Shown here one piece after another: positions 53,499 through 62,877 of a stretch of DNA of 64,000 nt. Numbering within the stretch: the first letter of the stretch is position 1; every line of letters starts with the position of its first letter. A model generated the notes under the pieces. That model was not told where the DNA came from. It made no database searches and saw nothing but the letters and a program-made list of their open reading frames with translations. The DNA comes from Clostridia bacterium (lineage in GTDB: Bacteria > Bacillota > Clostridia > Christensenellales > Borkfalkiaceae). The stretch is taken from contig CAAGJM010000005.1 in assembly GCA_900770185.1 (NCBI GenBank), forward strand, positions 1 through 64,000, in the 5' to 3' direction. Both the position numbers and the translations under genes were made by a program.

Positions 53499-54005
53499 TT
53501 ATTTTTCCTTATATATTTTTATCATTGCGAAAAACAGTATTCCTCCCAAAACGTAAACCGCCGCAAATTCGCCTAAAAAGACGGTAAGCATGTTGAAAAA
53601 GAAGTATTCTTTACTGCTTGTTGCAATAAGTATGGTTATAGGCACGGTTACCGCGTTGAGCGCAATGGGGAACGCCCCGCCCGTCAAAAATTTAAGCCAC
53701 GGTTTTTTCAACTTGCCCGCAACAAACCTTGTAAGTATCGCCGCAACAAGCGTTGCAAGCGTTCCGATAAGCATATCTATGGGCGCAAAGCTGAAAATGT
53801 TGGATATTAAGCAACCGACCGTCAACCCGACGATTGCCTCCGGCATAAACAGCGGCAAAATCGTCAACGCTTCCGAAAAACGAATTTGCACCGCCCCGTA
53901 AGAAAGTGGCTGAAACGCCACCGTTAAGACGACGTATAACGCCGCCACCACCGCCGCGCGCGCTAAGCGTGCGGCAGAAAAAGCCTGCTTTTGGTTGTTG
54001 TTCAT
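53499..54005 (-). CDS. queT: QueT-family queuosine-precursor transporter
   Basis: This 168-residue membrane protein has about five helices and the QueT pattern YGAVQIRFSEALTILPLF and PEAIVGLTVGCLISNI. It is thought to be the substrate-binding (S) component of an ECF transporter for queuine or preQ1. The energy-coupling proteins are not in this window. GAGGTA precedes the ATG. The leader may hold a regulatory element. Confidence 0.9.
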   Translation of the reverse strand: MNNNQKQAFSAARLARAAVVAALYVVLTVAFQPLSYGAVQIRFSEALTILPLFMPEAIVGLTVGCLISNIFSFAPIDMLIGTLATLVAAILTRFVAGKLKKPWLKFLTGGAFPIALNAVTVPITILIATSSKEYFFFNMLTVFLGEFAAVYVLGGILFFAMIKIYKEK

Positions 54006-54009
54006 TTGT

Positions 54010-54105
54010 TGTACCTCGGTTTTTTTATTTTACCCAAGCAAGGTTCCCGCTTATGGCAACCCTTACGGGTAATTTATGGGAAGTGTTTTCCGAAAACCTT
54101 CCCTT
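54010..54105 (-). promoter_or_regulatory. Possible preQ1-type regulatory leader of queT
   Basis: In the leader, GGGAAG...CTTCCC, ACCC-GTAA-GGGT and the nearby GCGGGAACC segment can pair, and preQ1 riboswitches often precede queT. I could not match it to a preQ1 class. The first hairpin followed by TTTTTATTT on the plus strand would also fit a terminator in the other direction, although no gene needs it. Confidence 0.25.
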
Positions 54106-54177
54106 TTTATTTAATTAGAGTTTAATGGATAGCGATTAGAAGCCGTAGGGGGTTGGCGCCTCGACGACCCGCTCTTC

Positions 54178-54420
54178 CCGTCATCCTGAGCGATGAGCGA
54201 AGGATCCAGCGAAGCGTATTCAATAAGCGTATTCAATATTAAAATGCGCCTTACGGCTAGATGTTTCGACTGCGCTTACGCTCCGCTATTCGGCGATTAA
54301 CGCTAACGCGTAAAACTGTTGTTTTCGCATTTGTAAAAACAAATGCAATCGCCTTATACTTGCTGTCGTTAAAATCTACTTGCAAGCAAAGTTTTTAACT
54401 CTCTGCGCCAACATGACGAA
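54178..54420. repeat. R2 repeat, inverted copy
   Basis: This is the reverse complement of the R2 layout at 28,735-28,964: ATGTTTCGACTGCGCTTACG, GGCGATTAACGC, the CATTTGTAAAAACAAATG hairpin, GTTAAAATCTACTTGCAAGC and GCGCCAACATGAC in order. Confidence 0.8.
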
Positions 54421-54507
54421 CGGCGTTATTATATTTGAACCAGCCAATCCCCCTTAAATTCCCCCTTTAACAAAGGGGACAAGAACGCACGATAATATGT
54501 TTCATCG

Positions 54508-54887
54508 CGATGAGGAGGCGCAATTGGTTATGAGTAGAATTTTTGCGGAATTAGCGCCGTTTTACTCAAACTAATGCGACGGGGAGGAGCGTTTTGTCGT
54601 AAGTTAGATTTTTAGCGAATTAAAATTGCGTTTAGGCGAGGCAAACACCCGAAGTTGTACTTGCCGTACGGTGAGCGGCAACCAACGCAGTTTAGTACAA
54701 AGTCCATACTCTCCATCGCGACGAGGAGGATCAATTAGTTGTGAGTTAGCGATTTTGGGAATTAGTGCCGTTTTAGGCAAGGCAGTTGCCCGCCGCTGTA
54801 CTTTTTGTACTGCAAGCGGCAACTAACGCCGCATAAGGCGGCAATAAACCCCAAATCGCAACGACACAACTAATTGCGACGACTAAT
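54508..54887. repeat. Cluster of R1 elements, one complete and two partial
   Basis: Starts of R1 occur at about 54,508, 54,575 and 54,716 (each GCGA-type plus GAGGAGG). The last (54,716-54,887) is complete and close to the 45.0-kb copy: GTTGCCCGCCGCTGTAC with GTACTGCAAGCGGCAAC. The first is broken at about 54,570. The remaining gap up to 55,052 is AT-rich and holds no gene. Confidence 0.8.
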
Positions 54888-55052
54888 TCAAATGGCAGTC
54901 CGCAAATACTTGCAAACTGCCACTTGAAAAAATATATGATAAGGGGGAAAATGATGAGCTATTTAAGATGTTTATAATATACGCCTTATTTTTTTATTTG
55001 TAAAGCGTTTTAACGCCGTTTTTTAAATTTTTTTAAAAAATTTTTTGTTATT

Positions 55053-56471
55053 TTAAAGGTCGTTGTCGGTTTTTTGCGGGGTTTTTCTCAAAAATCGGTA
55101 AAATTTGCCTGTTTTGGCCACTTTACAAAAACCGCATTTCGTTAAAAGTCGCAAAGATTTTTCGTTTTTATCGTAGCATTTTGCCTTTAATTTAAGGTGT
55201 AAAACGCTCTCGGCATATAAAATAAGCGCGTTTAAAGCGTCGTAAGCTAAACCCTTGCCCTGATATTTTTTAAACAACCTTATGCCGACTTCCGAAAAAC
55301 CGTCGTAGTCAAAATTATATAAAATCGCTTCGCCGAGCATTTCGCCGCCCGTGCTTAACCGTATCGCAAAGCAAGCGTTCACGCCCTTTTTAAAGTCGCT
55401 TGCCTGCATTTTATAAAAACAGTCTTCCGTTAAAACTTTTATATCTTTTTTATAATCGTAGCCCCAGTAGCGGTTGTTTGCTTTTTGCGTGTTAAGTTTA
55501 AAGTAAGCTTTCGCGTCGCTTTTTTTAATACTGTTCAAAACCACCCTTTCGCCCTTTACGGTCGGCATTTTTTTTATGGGCATGGGGTAGTTTACGACTA
55601 TTTGGTTTTTATTTATGAGCGAAACGGGGTGATACTGCGTTTTTGAAATCCTTAACCCCGTATCCCCCGCGTCGTCTTCACGGTTTGCGTACCTGACGGC
55701 GGGGTCTAAGACAGACTTACAAAAAGCGTTGAAAGTGGCGGGGTATGCCCCCTCGTAAGTCGTCAACGCCTTTTCGACGTGAATAATAAGCACATCGCCC
55801 GCAACTTCGCCCACGGTAAACGCAACCATTTTGCCGTTTACCCTCATCGCGCCGCCCGTAAAATAGCGCGGGTGATAATTTTCGACGATTTTAAGGGTGT
55901 TTTTAAACTCTTCCCTTTCAACCTCGCCCATCTTTTTATGCTCGCGCCTATACTCTTTTAAAAATTCTTTAACTTCGCTAAGGTCGCTTTTTTTAAGCGG
56001 AGTGAACTCATAATTCGGATACAGCTTTTTGAACTTGTTTATATGGTTCCTTTGCCCGCCGTACTTTTTGCCCGCGAACGCGCGGATATCGTCGATATTA
56101 TATAAATAATCGCTGTAATCGCGGTTGAAAGTTACGGTCGCCAAGACTCCGTAGCGAGTTTTAAAATAGTCTAAAAACTCGTCGTCGACGCAAGTAAAAC
56201 GCACCTTCATTTCGTTTTCGACGCAGTAATTTTCAATTTCTTTTATAGCTTTATCGAAGTTATCGCCGACCGGGGGCAAAAACCACGTTTCGCCGCGGTA
56301 TTTAAGTTTTACGATAAGCGCGTTTTCGATTTTTGCGAACTCGTAAAAATACTGCTCGTCCCACATTATAAAAACGCCCAATGATATATCGCACGCCTTA
56401 TACTTCATGTTTAAGATATACTTTCGTATCTCGCCGTAAATTTTTTCGTTAAGTTTTTTAAATTTCAGCAT
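55053..56471 (-). CDS. DUF2156 (LPG-synthase C-terminal-like) and GNAT acyltransferase fusion
   Basis: This 472-residue protein joins two acyltransferase folds. Residues 1-310 match the DUF2156 domain found at the C-terminus of lysylphosphatidylglycerol synthases: KYGGQRNHINKFKKLYPN and AYPATFNAFCKS, FLKEYRREHKKMG. Residues 310-465 are a GNAT domain of the RimJ/RimL type with EVGIRLFKKYQGKGLAYDAL as the acetyl-CoA loop. No membrane helices are seen. Substrates are unknown; peptidoglycan or lipid aminoacylation and protein N-acetylation are possible. No strong ribosome site is visible at the chosen start. Confidence 0.82.
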   Translation of the reverse strand: MLKFKKLNEKIYGEIRKYILNMKYKACDISLGVFIMWDEQYFYEFAKIENALIVKLKYRGETWFLPPVGDNFDKAIKEIENYCVENEMKVRFTCVDDEFLDYFKTRYGVLATVTFNRDYSDYLYNIDDIRAFAGKKYGGQRNHINKFKKLYPNYEFTPLKKSDLSEVKEFLKEYRREHKKMGEVEREEFKNTLKIVENYHPRYFTGGAMRVNGKMVAFTVGEVAGDVLIIHVEKALTTYEGAYPATFNAFCKSVLDPAVRYANREDDAGDTGLRISKTQYHPVSLINKNQIVVNYPMPIKKMPTVKGERVVLNSIKKSDAKAYFKLNTQKANNRYWGYDYKKDIKVLTEDCFYKMQASDFKKGVNACFAIRLSTGGEMLGEAILYNFDYDGFSEVGIRLFKKYQGKGLAYDALNALILYAESVLHLKLKAKCYDKNEKSLRLLTKCGFCKVAKTGKFYRFLRKTPQKTDNDL

Positions 56472-56550
56472 AAGTTGTTTAAAAAAAACCGCGCCGACTA
56501 AAAAATCGAAAACGCGGCTGTAACCGAGCGGGGATATCCCGCCCTTCTTA

Positions 56551-57465
56551 TTATTTTTTATTTTTTTCGTTTTCCAAAATTTCGACTATATCGAAAAGCC
56601 TGTCCAAATCGTCGGTTGTATAATAATCTATGTAAATACGCCCTTTGTTTTGGTTGCCGATCGCCGCGACTTTGGTGCCGAAAGTTTGTTGCATCCTTGC
56701 AATCAAATCTTTAAGTTCAAGCCCCAAATCTTGCCCGCGTTTTATTTTTTTAACGCTTTTTTTAACTTCGGGCGGGTTAAAATAATCTTTAACCGCCTGC
56801 TCGGTTTCTCTTACGGAAAGCCCTTCGTCAACGATGCGCCCCGCAAGCTTTACCTGCTCGCTGACGGGAAGGGTGACGAGCGTGCGCGCGTGCCCCGACG
56901 AAAGTTTATTATTCGCTACGAGCTTTATAACCTCGCCGTCAAGCGATAAAAGCCTTAAAGTGTTGGCTATCGCCGAACGGCTTTTCCCGATACGGTCGGA
57001 AAGCTCTTCCTGCGTAAGCGAATAATCGAGCATCAACTGCTTCATCGCGTTTGCGGCTTCAATGGGGTTTAAATCTTCACGCTGTAAGTTTTCGATTAAA
57101 GATATCTCTTTAATTTTCCGCTCGTCGTACTCTTTGACGACCGCGGGTATAGAATTAAGCCCCGCAAGTTTACTTGCGCGGAACCTTCTTTCGCCCGCGA
57201 TAATCATGTACTTGTCGCCCTCTTTATTGACGACTATCGGCATGATAACGCCGTTCGCTTTTATGGACGCGGAAAGTTCCTGAAGCGCGTCCGCGTCGAA
57301 AATTTTACGCGGCTGGTCGGGGTTTGCGTAAATATCGTCGAGCGGTATTTCGGTAACGCCCTGCTTAATATCTTTTTCGGTAACGCCTAAGGTCTTGTCG
57401 TAGTCTTCTTCGGTGGACTGAAACAACGCCGAAAGCCCTCTGCCTAAACCTTTGTTCACGCTCAT
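56551..57465 (-). CDS. parB: Chromosome-partition protein ParB/Spo0J
   Basis: This 304-residue protein has the ParB/Spo0J order: a short N-terminal segment GLGRGLSALF, the CTP-binding nuclease-like domain with GERRFRASKLAG, and a helix-turn-helix with TQEELSDRIGKSRSAIANTLRLL that reads parS. The C-terminal dimer part follows. It starts 1-2 bp after parA. Two parS sites lie 5 kb to the right, so this is the chromosomal system. Confidence 0.96.
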   Translation of the reverse strand: MSVNKGLGRGLSALFQSTEEDYDKTLGVTEKDIKQGVTEIPLDDIYANPDQPRKIFDADALQELSASIKANGVIMPIVVNKEGDKYMIIAGERRFRASKLAGLNSIPAVVKEYDERKIKEISLIENLQREDLNPIEAANAMKQLMLDYSLTQEELSDRIGKSRSAIANTLRLLSLDGEVIKLVANNKLSSGHARTLVTLPVSEQVKLAGRIVDEGLSVRETEQAVKDYFNPPEVKKSVKKIKRGQDLGLELKDLIARMQQTFGTKVAAIGNQNKGRIYIDYYTTDDLDRLFDIVEILENEKNKK

Positions 57466-57466
57466 T

Positions 57467-58234
57467 TTAATTCTCTCCCTTCGCTAAAAATTCTTTGGTG
57501 AGTTGAAGATACGCTTTTGCGCCCGCGCACTTAGGGTCGTGCACCATAACCGGCACGCCGTGGCTCGGCGCTTCGGAAACCCTTATGTTGCGGGGTATAA
57601 CCGTTTTGTACACTTTATCGCCGAAAAATTCGCGTATTTCGCTCGCTATCTGACGGGAAACGAGCGCGCGCCCGTCGTACATCGTCATGATAACGCCTTT
57701 TATTTTTAATGATTTGTTGAGGTGCCTGACCACCTGGTCAATCGTGTTTTTAAGTTGCAATAAACCCTCGAGCGCGTAATATTCGCACTGTATGGGAATC
57801 AGAATATCGTCTGCGGAAGCAAGCGCGTTTATCGTTAACAGGCCGAGCGACGGCGGACAGTCGATAGTTATGTAATCAAAGTCGTCTTTGACCGCTTCGA
57901 GCGCGGTTAAAAGCCGTTTTTCGCGATTCAAGCAGTAAACAAGTTCCACTTCCGCCCCCGCTAAATCTATGCTTGCGGGGAGAATAAACAAGTTTTCGAT
58001 GCTCGTTTTAAGCGCAACGTCGGCTACGCTTACCTCGTCTATCAAAACGTTATAGACGGAAGATTTCATTCCGCCCTTGTTAAAGCCCAAGCCCGTGGTG
58101 GCGTTGCCTTGCGGGTCCATATCGACTATAAGCACCTTTTTGCCTAAACTTGCAAGGTATGCCGACATATTAACGCAAGTCGTCGTCTTGCCGACGCCGC
58201 CTTTTTGGTTTGAAAAAGCAATAATTTCGCCCAT
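57467..58234 (-). CDS. parA: Chromosome-partition ATPase ParA/Soj
   Basis: This 255-residue ATPase has the deviant Walker A QKGGVGKTT at residue 10, the DMDPQGNATTGLG segment and DYITIDCPPSLG. Soj controls DnaA and segregation together with Spo0J. The short form without an N-terminal DNA-binding domain is the chromosomal type. It is directly upstream of parB. Confidence 0.96.
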   Translation of the reverse strand: MGEIIAFSNQKGGVGKTTTCVNMSAYLASLGKKVLIVDMDPQGNATTGLGFNKGGMKSSVYNVLIDEVSVADVALKTSIENLFILPASIDLAGAEVELVYCLNREKRLLTALEAVKDDFDYITIDCPPSLGLLTINALASADDILIPIQCEYYALEGLLQLKNTIDQVVRHLNKSLKIKGVIMTMYDGRALVSRQIASEIREFFGDKVYKTVIPRNIRVSEAPSHGVPVMVHDPKCAGAKAYLQLTKEFLAKGEN

Positions 58235-58324
58235 AACTTATTCCTTTAAGGTTCTTTTACCGTTTTATTTCGGTAGGCTTTAAGTTTTTCTCAGCCACTT
58301 AAAACCGCCCGTTTTTAAGTTCGT

Positions 58325-60439
58325 TCAGTCTTTTTTGTCGCCGCTATTCCCGTCGCTTTCGGCGGCGTCTTCTCTTTTTTCTGTAGACTTATTCGCGGAT
58401 TTTTGAGCGGAAGGTTTAACTTCGGCTGAATTATCGCCCTCTGCTTTAGCTCTTTTAGCTTCTTCCTCTTCGAGCTTTTCTTCGCGCTTTTTGTCCATAG
58501 ACTGTTCCATTTTTACAAACGGGTTAATCTTGGCGGTGTCGTCCTTTTCAGCCATAACCGCCATAATTTCGTCGGCGGACTTCCCGTCCATAATCATATC
58601 GACTTCGTCCTGATAAATGGTTTCGCGCTCAACTAGCAACTTTGCCATATTGTCAAGTTTAGACCTGTTTGCGCAAAGTAGTTCCGTCGCTTTTTTATGC
58701 GCGTCCTTAATAATGCTTTCGACCTCTAAGTCGATAACTTTAGCAAGTTCTTCACTGTAAGTCGCGCGGGTCTGCATATCTTTGCCGATAAACACCTGCC
58801 CGTCGCCGCTGTAATTGACGGGGCCTATCTTATCGCTCATACCCCATTCGGTGACCATTTTGCGCGCGCGGTCGGTTACGACGCTTATATCGTTCGACGC
58901 GCCCGCCGATATATCTTTAATGATAATTTCTTCCGCAACCCTGCCGCCGAGCGTCATCACGATATCGTCTAAAAGTTTACTCTTTTCAAGGTGATTGTCG
59001 TCGCTGTCGGGGCGGGTCATGGTGTAACCTGCCGCCATGCCGCGGGGGATAATGGATACTTCCTGCACGGGGTCGCATCCTGGAAGAAGACGGGCAAGTA
59101 TAGCGTGACCCGATTCGTGGTAAGCGGTTATGCGCTTATCCGTTTCGGTAACTACCCTGCTCTTTTTCTGCGGGCCGATTATAACTTTGTTAATCGCTTC
59201 GTACAAATCGATATTTGATATAGCGTGGCGGTTGCCGCGCGCCGCTAAAATAGCCGCTTCGTTCAAAAGGTTAGCTAAGTCCGCGCCGCTGAAGCCCGCC
59301 GTCATTCTCGCAAGGACTTTAAAGTTTACGTCGGGTTCCAAAGGTTTGTTCCTTGCGTGGACTTTTAAAATAGCTTCCCTGCCGCGAACGTCGGGAATAT
59401 TGACGTAAATTTGTCTGTCAAACCTGCCGGGGCGCATAAGCGCGGGGTCTAAAATATCCGCGCGGTTGGTCGCCGCCATTATAATGATGCCTTCGTTTGC
59501 GTCGAAGCCGTCCATTTGTACCAAAAGTTGGTTAAGGGTCTGCTCTCTTTCGTCGTTACCGCCGCCAAGTCCCGCGCCGCGCTGTCTGCCGACGGCGTCG
59601 ATTTCGTCGATAAACACTATGCACGGCATGTTCTTTTTAGCGGTCGCAAACAAATCCCTCACGCGGGACGCACCCACGCCGACGAACATTTCGACAAAGT
59701 CGCTGCCCGATATCGAGAAAAACGGAACGTTCGCTTCGCCCGCGACGGCTTTCGCAAACAGCGTTTTACCCGTGCCCGGAGGGCCTACCAAAAGCACCCC
59801 TTTAGGTATCCTTGCACCGAGTTCCGAGAACTTTTTCGGGTTCTTTAAAAACTCGACTATTTCCTGAAGTTCCTGTTTTTCCTCTTCCGCGCCCGCAACG
59901 TCGGTAAAGCGAACTTTAACGTTCTGGCTTACGCGCGTTTTGGTCTTACCGAAGTCCATCGCCGACTTACCCCCGCCGTTTACCGAGCGCATCGTTATTA
60001 TAACGATGATAACGCCCACCGCAACGACCGACAAAGGAAGCAATAGCGACGACCACAGCGCGCCCGAATTGGGGTCTGAATAGTCTACTTTTATACCGTT
60101 CGACGCGAGATAGTCTACCATCTTGTCGCCGAAAACGTTGCTTTCGGAACTGCGCGCATAACTCGTTTTGTATTTTGCGCGGCCGTCTTTATAACCCGTT
60201 ATGTTATAGGAATCTATTACTATCGTGTCGATTTCCGCTTTATCGCCGCTGAACGCGAACTTAACTTCGCCGCTTGCGTCGGCTTTATCCGTCACGGTCA
60301 CGCCGCAATAAGTCAGAAACTCGCTCGTCGTAACGTCTTTAACGCTGAAAATTCTCACGAGATAATACACAACGAAGAAAGACGCGATGACGAACGCACC
60401 GAGTATCAACCATATTTTGATATTATTATTTTTTTTCAT
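58325..60439 (-). CDS. ftsH: ATP-dependent zinc metalloprotease FtsH
   Basis: About 704 residues from ATG 60,439, preceded by TTGGAGGG (the frame is open to 60,583). Two membrane helices (about 7-27 and 125-145) flank a small external domain. The AAA module has [23 protein letters not shown] and the SRH arginines in [10 protein letters not shown]; the protease site is HESGH. The C-terminal 80 residues are a charged Lys/Glu/Asp-rich tail, longer than usual. It degrades membrane and regulatory proteins from the cytoplasmic face. It reads leftward like parA-parB and lies between them and the putative origin. Confidence 0.97.
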   Translation of the reverse strand: MKKNNNIKIWLILGAFVIASFFVVYYLVRIFSVKDVTTSEFLTYCGVTVTDKADASGEVKFAFSGDKAEIDTIVIDSYNITGYKDGRAKYKTSYARSSESNVFGDKMVDYLASNGIKVDYSDPNSGALWSSLLLPLSVVAVGVIIVIITMRSVNGGGKSAMDFGKTKTRVSQNVKVRFTDVAGAEEEKQELQEIVEFLKNPKKFSELGARIPKGVLLVGPPGTGKTLFAKAVAGEANVPFFSISGSDFVEMFVGVGASRVRDLFATAKKNMPCIVFIDEIDAVGRQRGAGLGGGNDEREQTLNQLLVQMDGFDANEGIIIMAATNRADILDPALMRPGRFDRQIYVNIPDVRGREAILKVHARNKPLEPDVNFKVLARMTAGFSGADLANLLNEAAILAARGNRHAISNIDLYEAINKVIIGPQKKSRVVTETDKRITAYHESGHAILARLLPGCDPVQEVSIIPRGMAAGYTMTRPDSDDNHLEKSKLLDDIVMTLGGRVAEEIIIKDISAGASNDISVVTDRARKMVTEWGMSDKIGPVNYSGDGQVFIGKDMQTRATYSEELAKVIDLEVESIIKDAHKKATELLCANRSKLDNMAKLLVERETIYQDEVDMIMDGKSADEIMAVMAEKDDTAKINPFVKMEQSMDKKREEKLEEEEAKRAKAEGDNSAEVKPSAQKSANKSTEKREDAAESDGNSGDKKD

Positions 60440-60618
60440 TAAGCCCTCCAAGTCAGGTCTTCGATTTTTAAATTTGTTTAGCGGGTAGCGGGTAGCAGCG
60501 CCACGACGCCCCATAGCGAATAGCGGGTAGAATTTATTATACGTTCCGCACAACCGTTCCGTATCCGTACAACTGTCCCGCACAACTCGCGTCGGCTTAA
60601 ACTTACATAAACCGTAGC

Positions 60619-60890
60619 GATATCCGTATTGCCTCGATATCCGTTTTACACCGATATCCGTATAGCCTCGATATCCGTATTACGCCGATATCCGTATTGC
60701 TCCGATATCCATACCGACAGGCTGATATTTAAGCGTGTCAGTTATAAACTTACGTTGGCAGTAGGGGTCGGTGTCCGCATTGCCCGATATCTGCATTGCC
60801 TCGGTATCCGTATTGCCTCGGTATCCATACCGATAGGCTGATATTTAAGCGTGTCAGTTATAAACTTACATTGGCAGTAGGGGGTCGGCG
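60619..60890. repeat. Tandem 17-bp iteron-like repeats with a duplicated 115-bp block
   Basis: Five consecutive units of exactly 17 bp, GATATCCGTATTGCCTC-like, run from 60,619 to 60,703, followed by a partial unit. A second array (60,770-60,819) has three units of 16-17 bp. The block between the arrays (GGCTGATATTTAAGCGTGTC...) is repeated after the second array at about 60,827-60,890. A short frame through it merely follows the repeat. Confidence 0.82.
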
Positions 60891-61223
60891 TCTGCGACGA
60901 GCCGCTTGCTATTACAAGTCGCTCTTAAAAAACCGCCGTTCCGTTTAATACAAAACACCCCGCGCGAAGCCGTTAAAACGCAAAAGATAAATGCACACTG
61001 TGCAAAAACTTGCAAAACGCTACCGTTTCACAGCTAAAAGTTTATCACAATCTTACAAAAAATACAATCTTAAAATCGGATATTTTATATATAATATAAA
61101 AATTTAACGGCAAATTTAATTATATTTTACTCAATTATCACAAATATCATTCGTTCGGCGACAATTTGCTGTCGCCTTTTCATCGGATATACCCATTTAG
61201 TAAGAATAAAACAACAATATTAA

Positions 61224-61254
61224 GCGGGCGCAAACCAATGTGGTTTGCGCCCGC
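61224..61254. repeat. Perfect 13-bp-arm palindrome
   Basis: GCGGGCGCAAACC and GGTTTGCGCCCGC are separated by AATGT. No T-run is adjacent on either strand, so a terminator role is not evident. Confidence 0.8.
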
Positions 61255-61910
61255 AAAAATTACATACAAAACCGACACATACTCAGAGCAAACGCAGCCA
61301 TCTTGCTGCCATATTTAACGATAATTAAAACAACGTCCACACTATGTTGTACACTCGGTATATCGGGGAGCAATATTAAAGAGCACGCTTTCACGCTTAA
61401 CATTACAGCCACGTTCAAAATTTAAGGAATATTATTAAAAAATTCGGCCGATATTAAATGACGGAAGCCTTTTACAATATATATGTATCATCGCGTTAAA
61501 TTAAATAAACATATTGTTAAATCATTTCTCTATCATAAACTTCGCGTGGCAATTATCATCCGAAACAACCATGCGCAATAAATTATTTAATTAAACAATG
61601 TTTACTCCGTTCACGCATGTACGCTAATCACACATGTACGCCGTTCACACAACAATAAAGCAAAAAACAAACCCGCTATCGTTTCAGGCAATTTACAACC
61701 CAAAAAACAGGAATCTATGCTCAAAAGCCGGTAAACAATTGTTTTTCACTTAAAACGCTTTACACACTAAGCAATATACTCACACACAGATTATATTCAA
61801 GGCATCTTGCTCCACTATTCATTATCACACACAAAAGTGCTGTCAAATATAAAAACGCTAAAAAAATCGAAAAATTCGTGCAAACGGCAAGATAGAACTA
61901 TATAAACCAT

Positions 61911-62052
61911 AAGAAGTAAATCTTTTGCCGTTCGGCAAAATCTTTAAAATCCTGACGGGTTTTACGCAAAAACTTGCGTTTTTACTCTTCTTGTTTGAAA
62001 TATGGCGAAGTGTTAATCCCTTGCAAGCAAGTTTAAAACTTCTTGTATTATA
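61911..62052. repeat. R3 four-hairpin repeat, inverted and diverged copy
   Basis: On the minus strand this is the R3 layout of 45,511-45,660: AATACAAGAAGTTTTAAAC..., then CGCAAGTTTTTGCG, a slightly broken AAACCCGTCAGGATTTT and TTTTGCCGAACGGCAAAAG. Confidence 0.8.
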
Positions 62053-62280
62053 AATTATTAAACATAAAATAAAATTCCACAACTATCGCCACAACGACAG
62101 AAAATTACAATAAAAAACAATCGAAACAACTAAATTTCGCTCTAAAAAAGCTAAAATTAGCTGATTTTGGCTGTATTTTACCAAAAAATCGGCATAAATA
62201 ATACTAATTCACCCACTATAATAAACACAATAACCCGCTCAACAATTTACCGCAAACAGCTAAAAACAGCGAACTATAGC

Positions 62281-62296
62281 TGTTTCACGTGAAACA
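62281..62296. promoter_or_regulatory. parS site, perfect
   Basis: TGTTTCACGTGAAACA is identical to the canonical bacterial parS, the site bound by ParB/Spo0J. Confidence 0.95.
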
Positions 62297-62313
62297 TTGA
62301 GTTTGTAAAAGTT

Positions 62314-62343
62314 AAAATATTGTTCCACGTGGAACAATATTTT
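62314..62343. promoter_or_regulatory. parS site within a 30-bp palindrome
   Basis: TGTTCCACGTGGAACA (62,321-62,336) is a near-consensus parS, extended by AAAATAT on the left and ATATTTT on the right to a perfect 30-bp palindrome, 24 bp from the first parS. Confidence 0.9.
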
Positions 62344-62682
62344 GTAATACGGAAAAACAAAGAAAACGCAAAAAAATAAGCTGTACCGAATAGCACGGGA
62401 AAATTTAAGTTAATGGTTACTATGAAACGTGCGCCACGTGTTAAAATTGATAATTTGGTCTTTAATTAAGCTTTTAACCCTTGCTAATACACGCCAAAAA
62501 CGATGCGCTATTATTAAGCAATCGCCCGTTAGGCGATAGCGTGAACATAAAACTCCGGGCAAGTATAAAAGCGTCCAACGCTGCCCTCGATATTATAACG
62601 CTAAAATACGCATCCACAAAACCGCTTTAACAACGCAGGAACTTATCTTATCTTATCGTGCAACAAGATTTGCAGCAAAAGT

Positions 62683-62736
62683 TTGGTGTCGGCACGAATT
62701 TTACCGAAACGTTCGGGAAAAATTACGCCCGACACC
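62683..62736. repeat. Long imperfect hairpin
   Basis: GGTGTCGG and CCGACACC close a stem that continues inward with CGAATTTT-CCGAA paired to TTCGG-AAAAATT-CG. It looks like a folded RNA or DNA structure. No U-tract follows. Confidence 0.6.
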
Positions 62737-62828
62737 ATACCCACCTAACCGGAAGAACATCACAATTCAACTGTTTTAGACTGCAACGAGCGTGAATATT
62801 GATTAAAAATCGCTCGTAATTGTTAATT

Positions 62829-62877
62829 TTAAATCGCCGTGGCGCAAAATGTTACATTTTGCGCCACGGCGATTTAA
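62829..62877. repeat. 49-bp perfect palindrome
   Basis: Two arms of 24 bp, TTAAATCGCCGTGGCGCAAA... and its exact complement, are separated by one base. It has no adjacent T-run on either strand. It is the longest perfect inverted repeat in the window. Confidence 0.9.

Noticed and set aside
54078..54113. Plus-strand terminator before queT
   Set aside because: The hairpin plus T-run fits, but no plus-strand gene ends here; kept only as an alternative to a queT leader structure.
60619..60819. CRISPR array
   Set aside because: The repeat units are 17 bp, contiguous and without unique spacers, and no cas genes are present.
60629..60841. Open frame with Ile/Arg/Tyr-rich repeats
   Set aside because: The frame only reflects the 17-bp tandem repeat; composition is unlike a real protein.
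60619..60890. Plasmid-type origin
   Set aside because: The window carries ribosomal proteins, tRNA synthetases, ftsH and chromosomal-type parAB-parS; a plasmid is unlikely although the iteron-like repeats remain unexplained.
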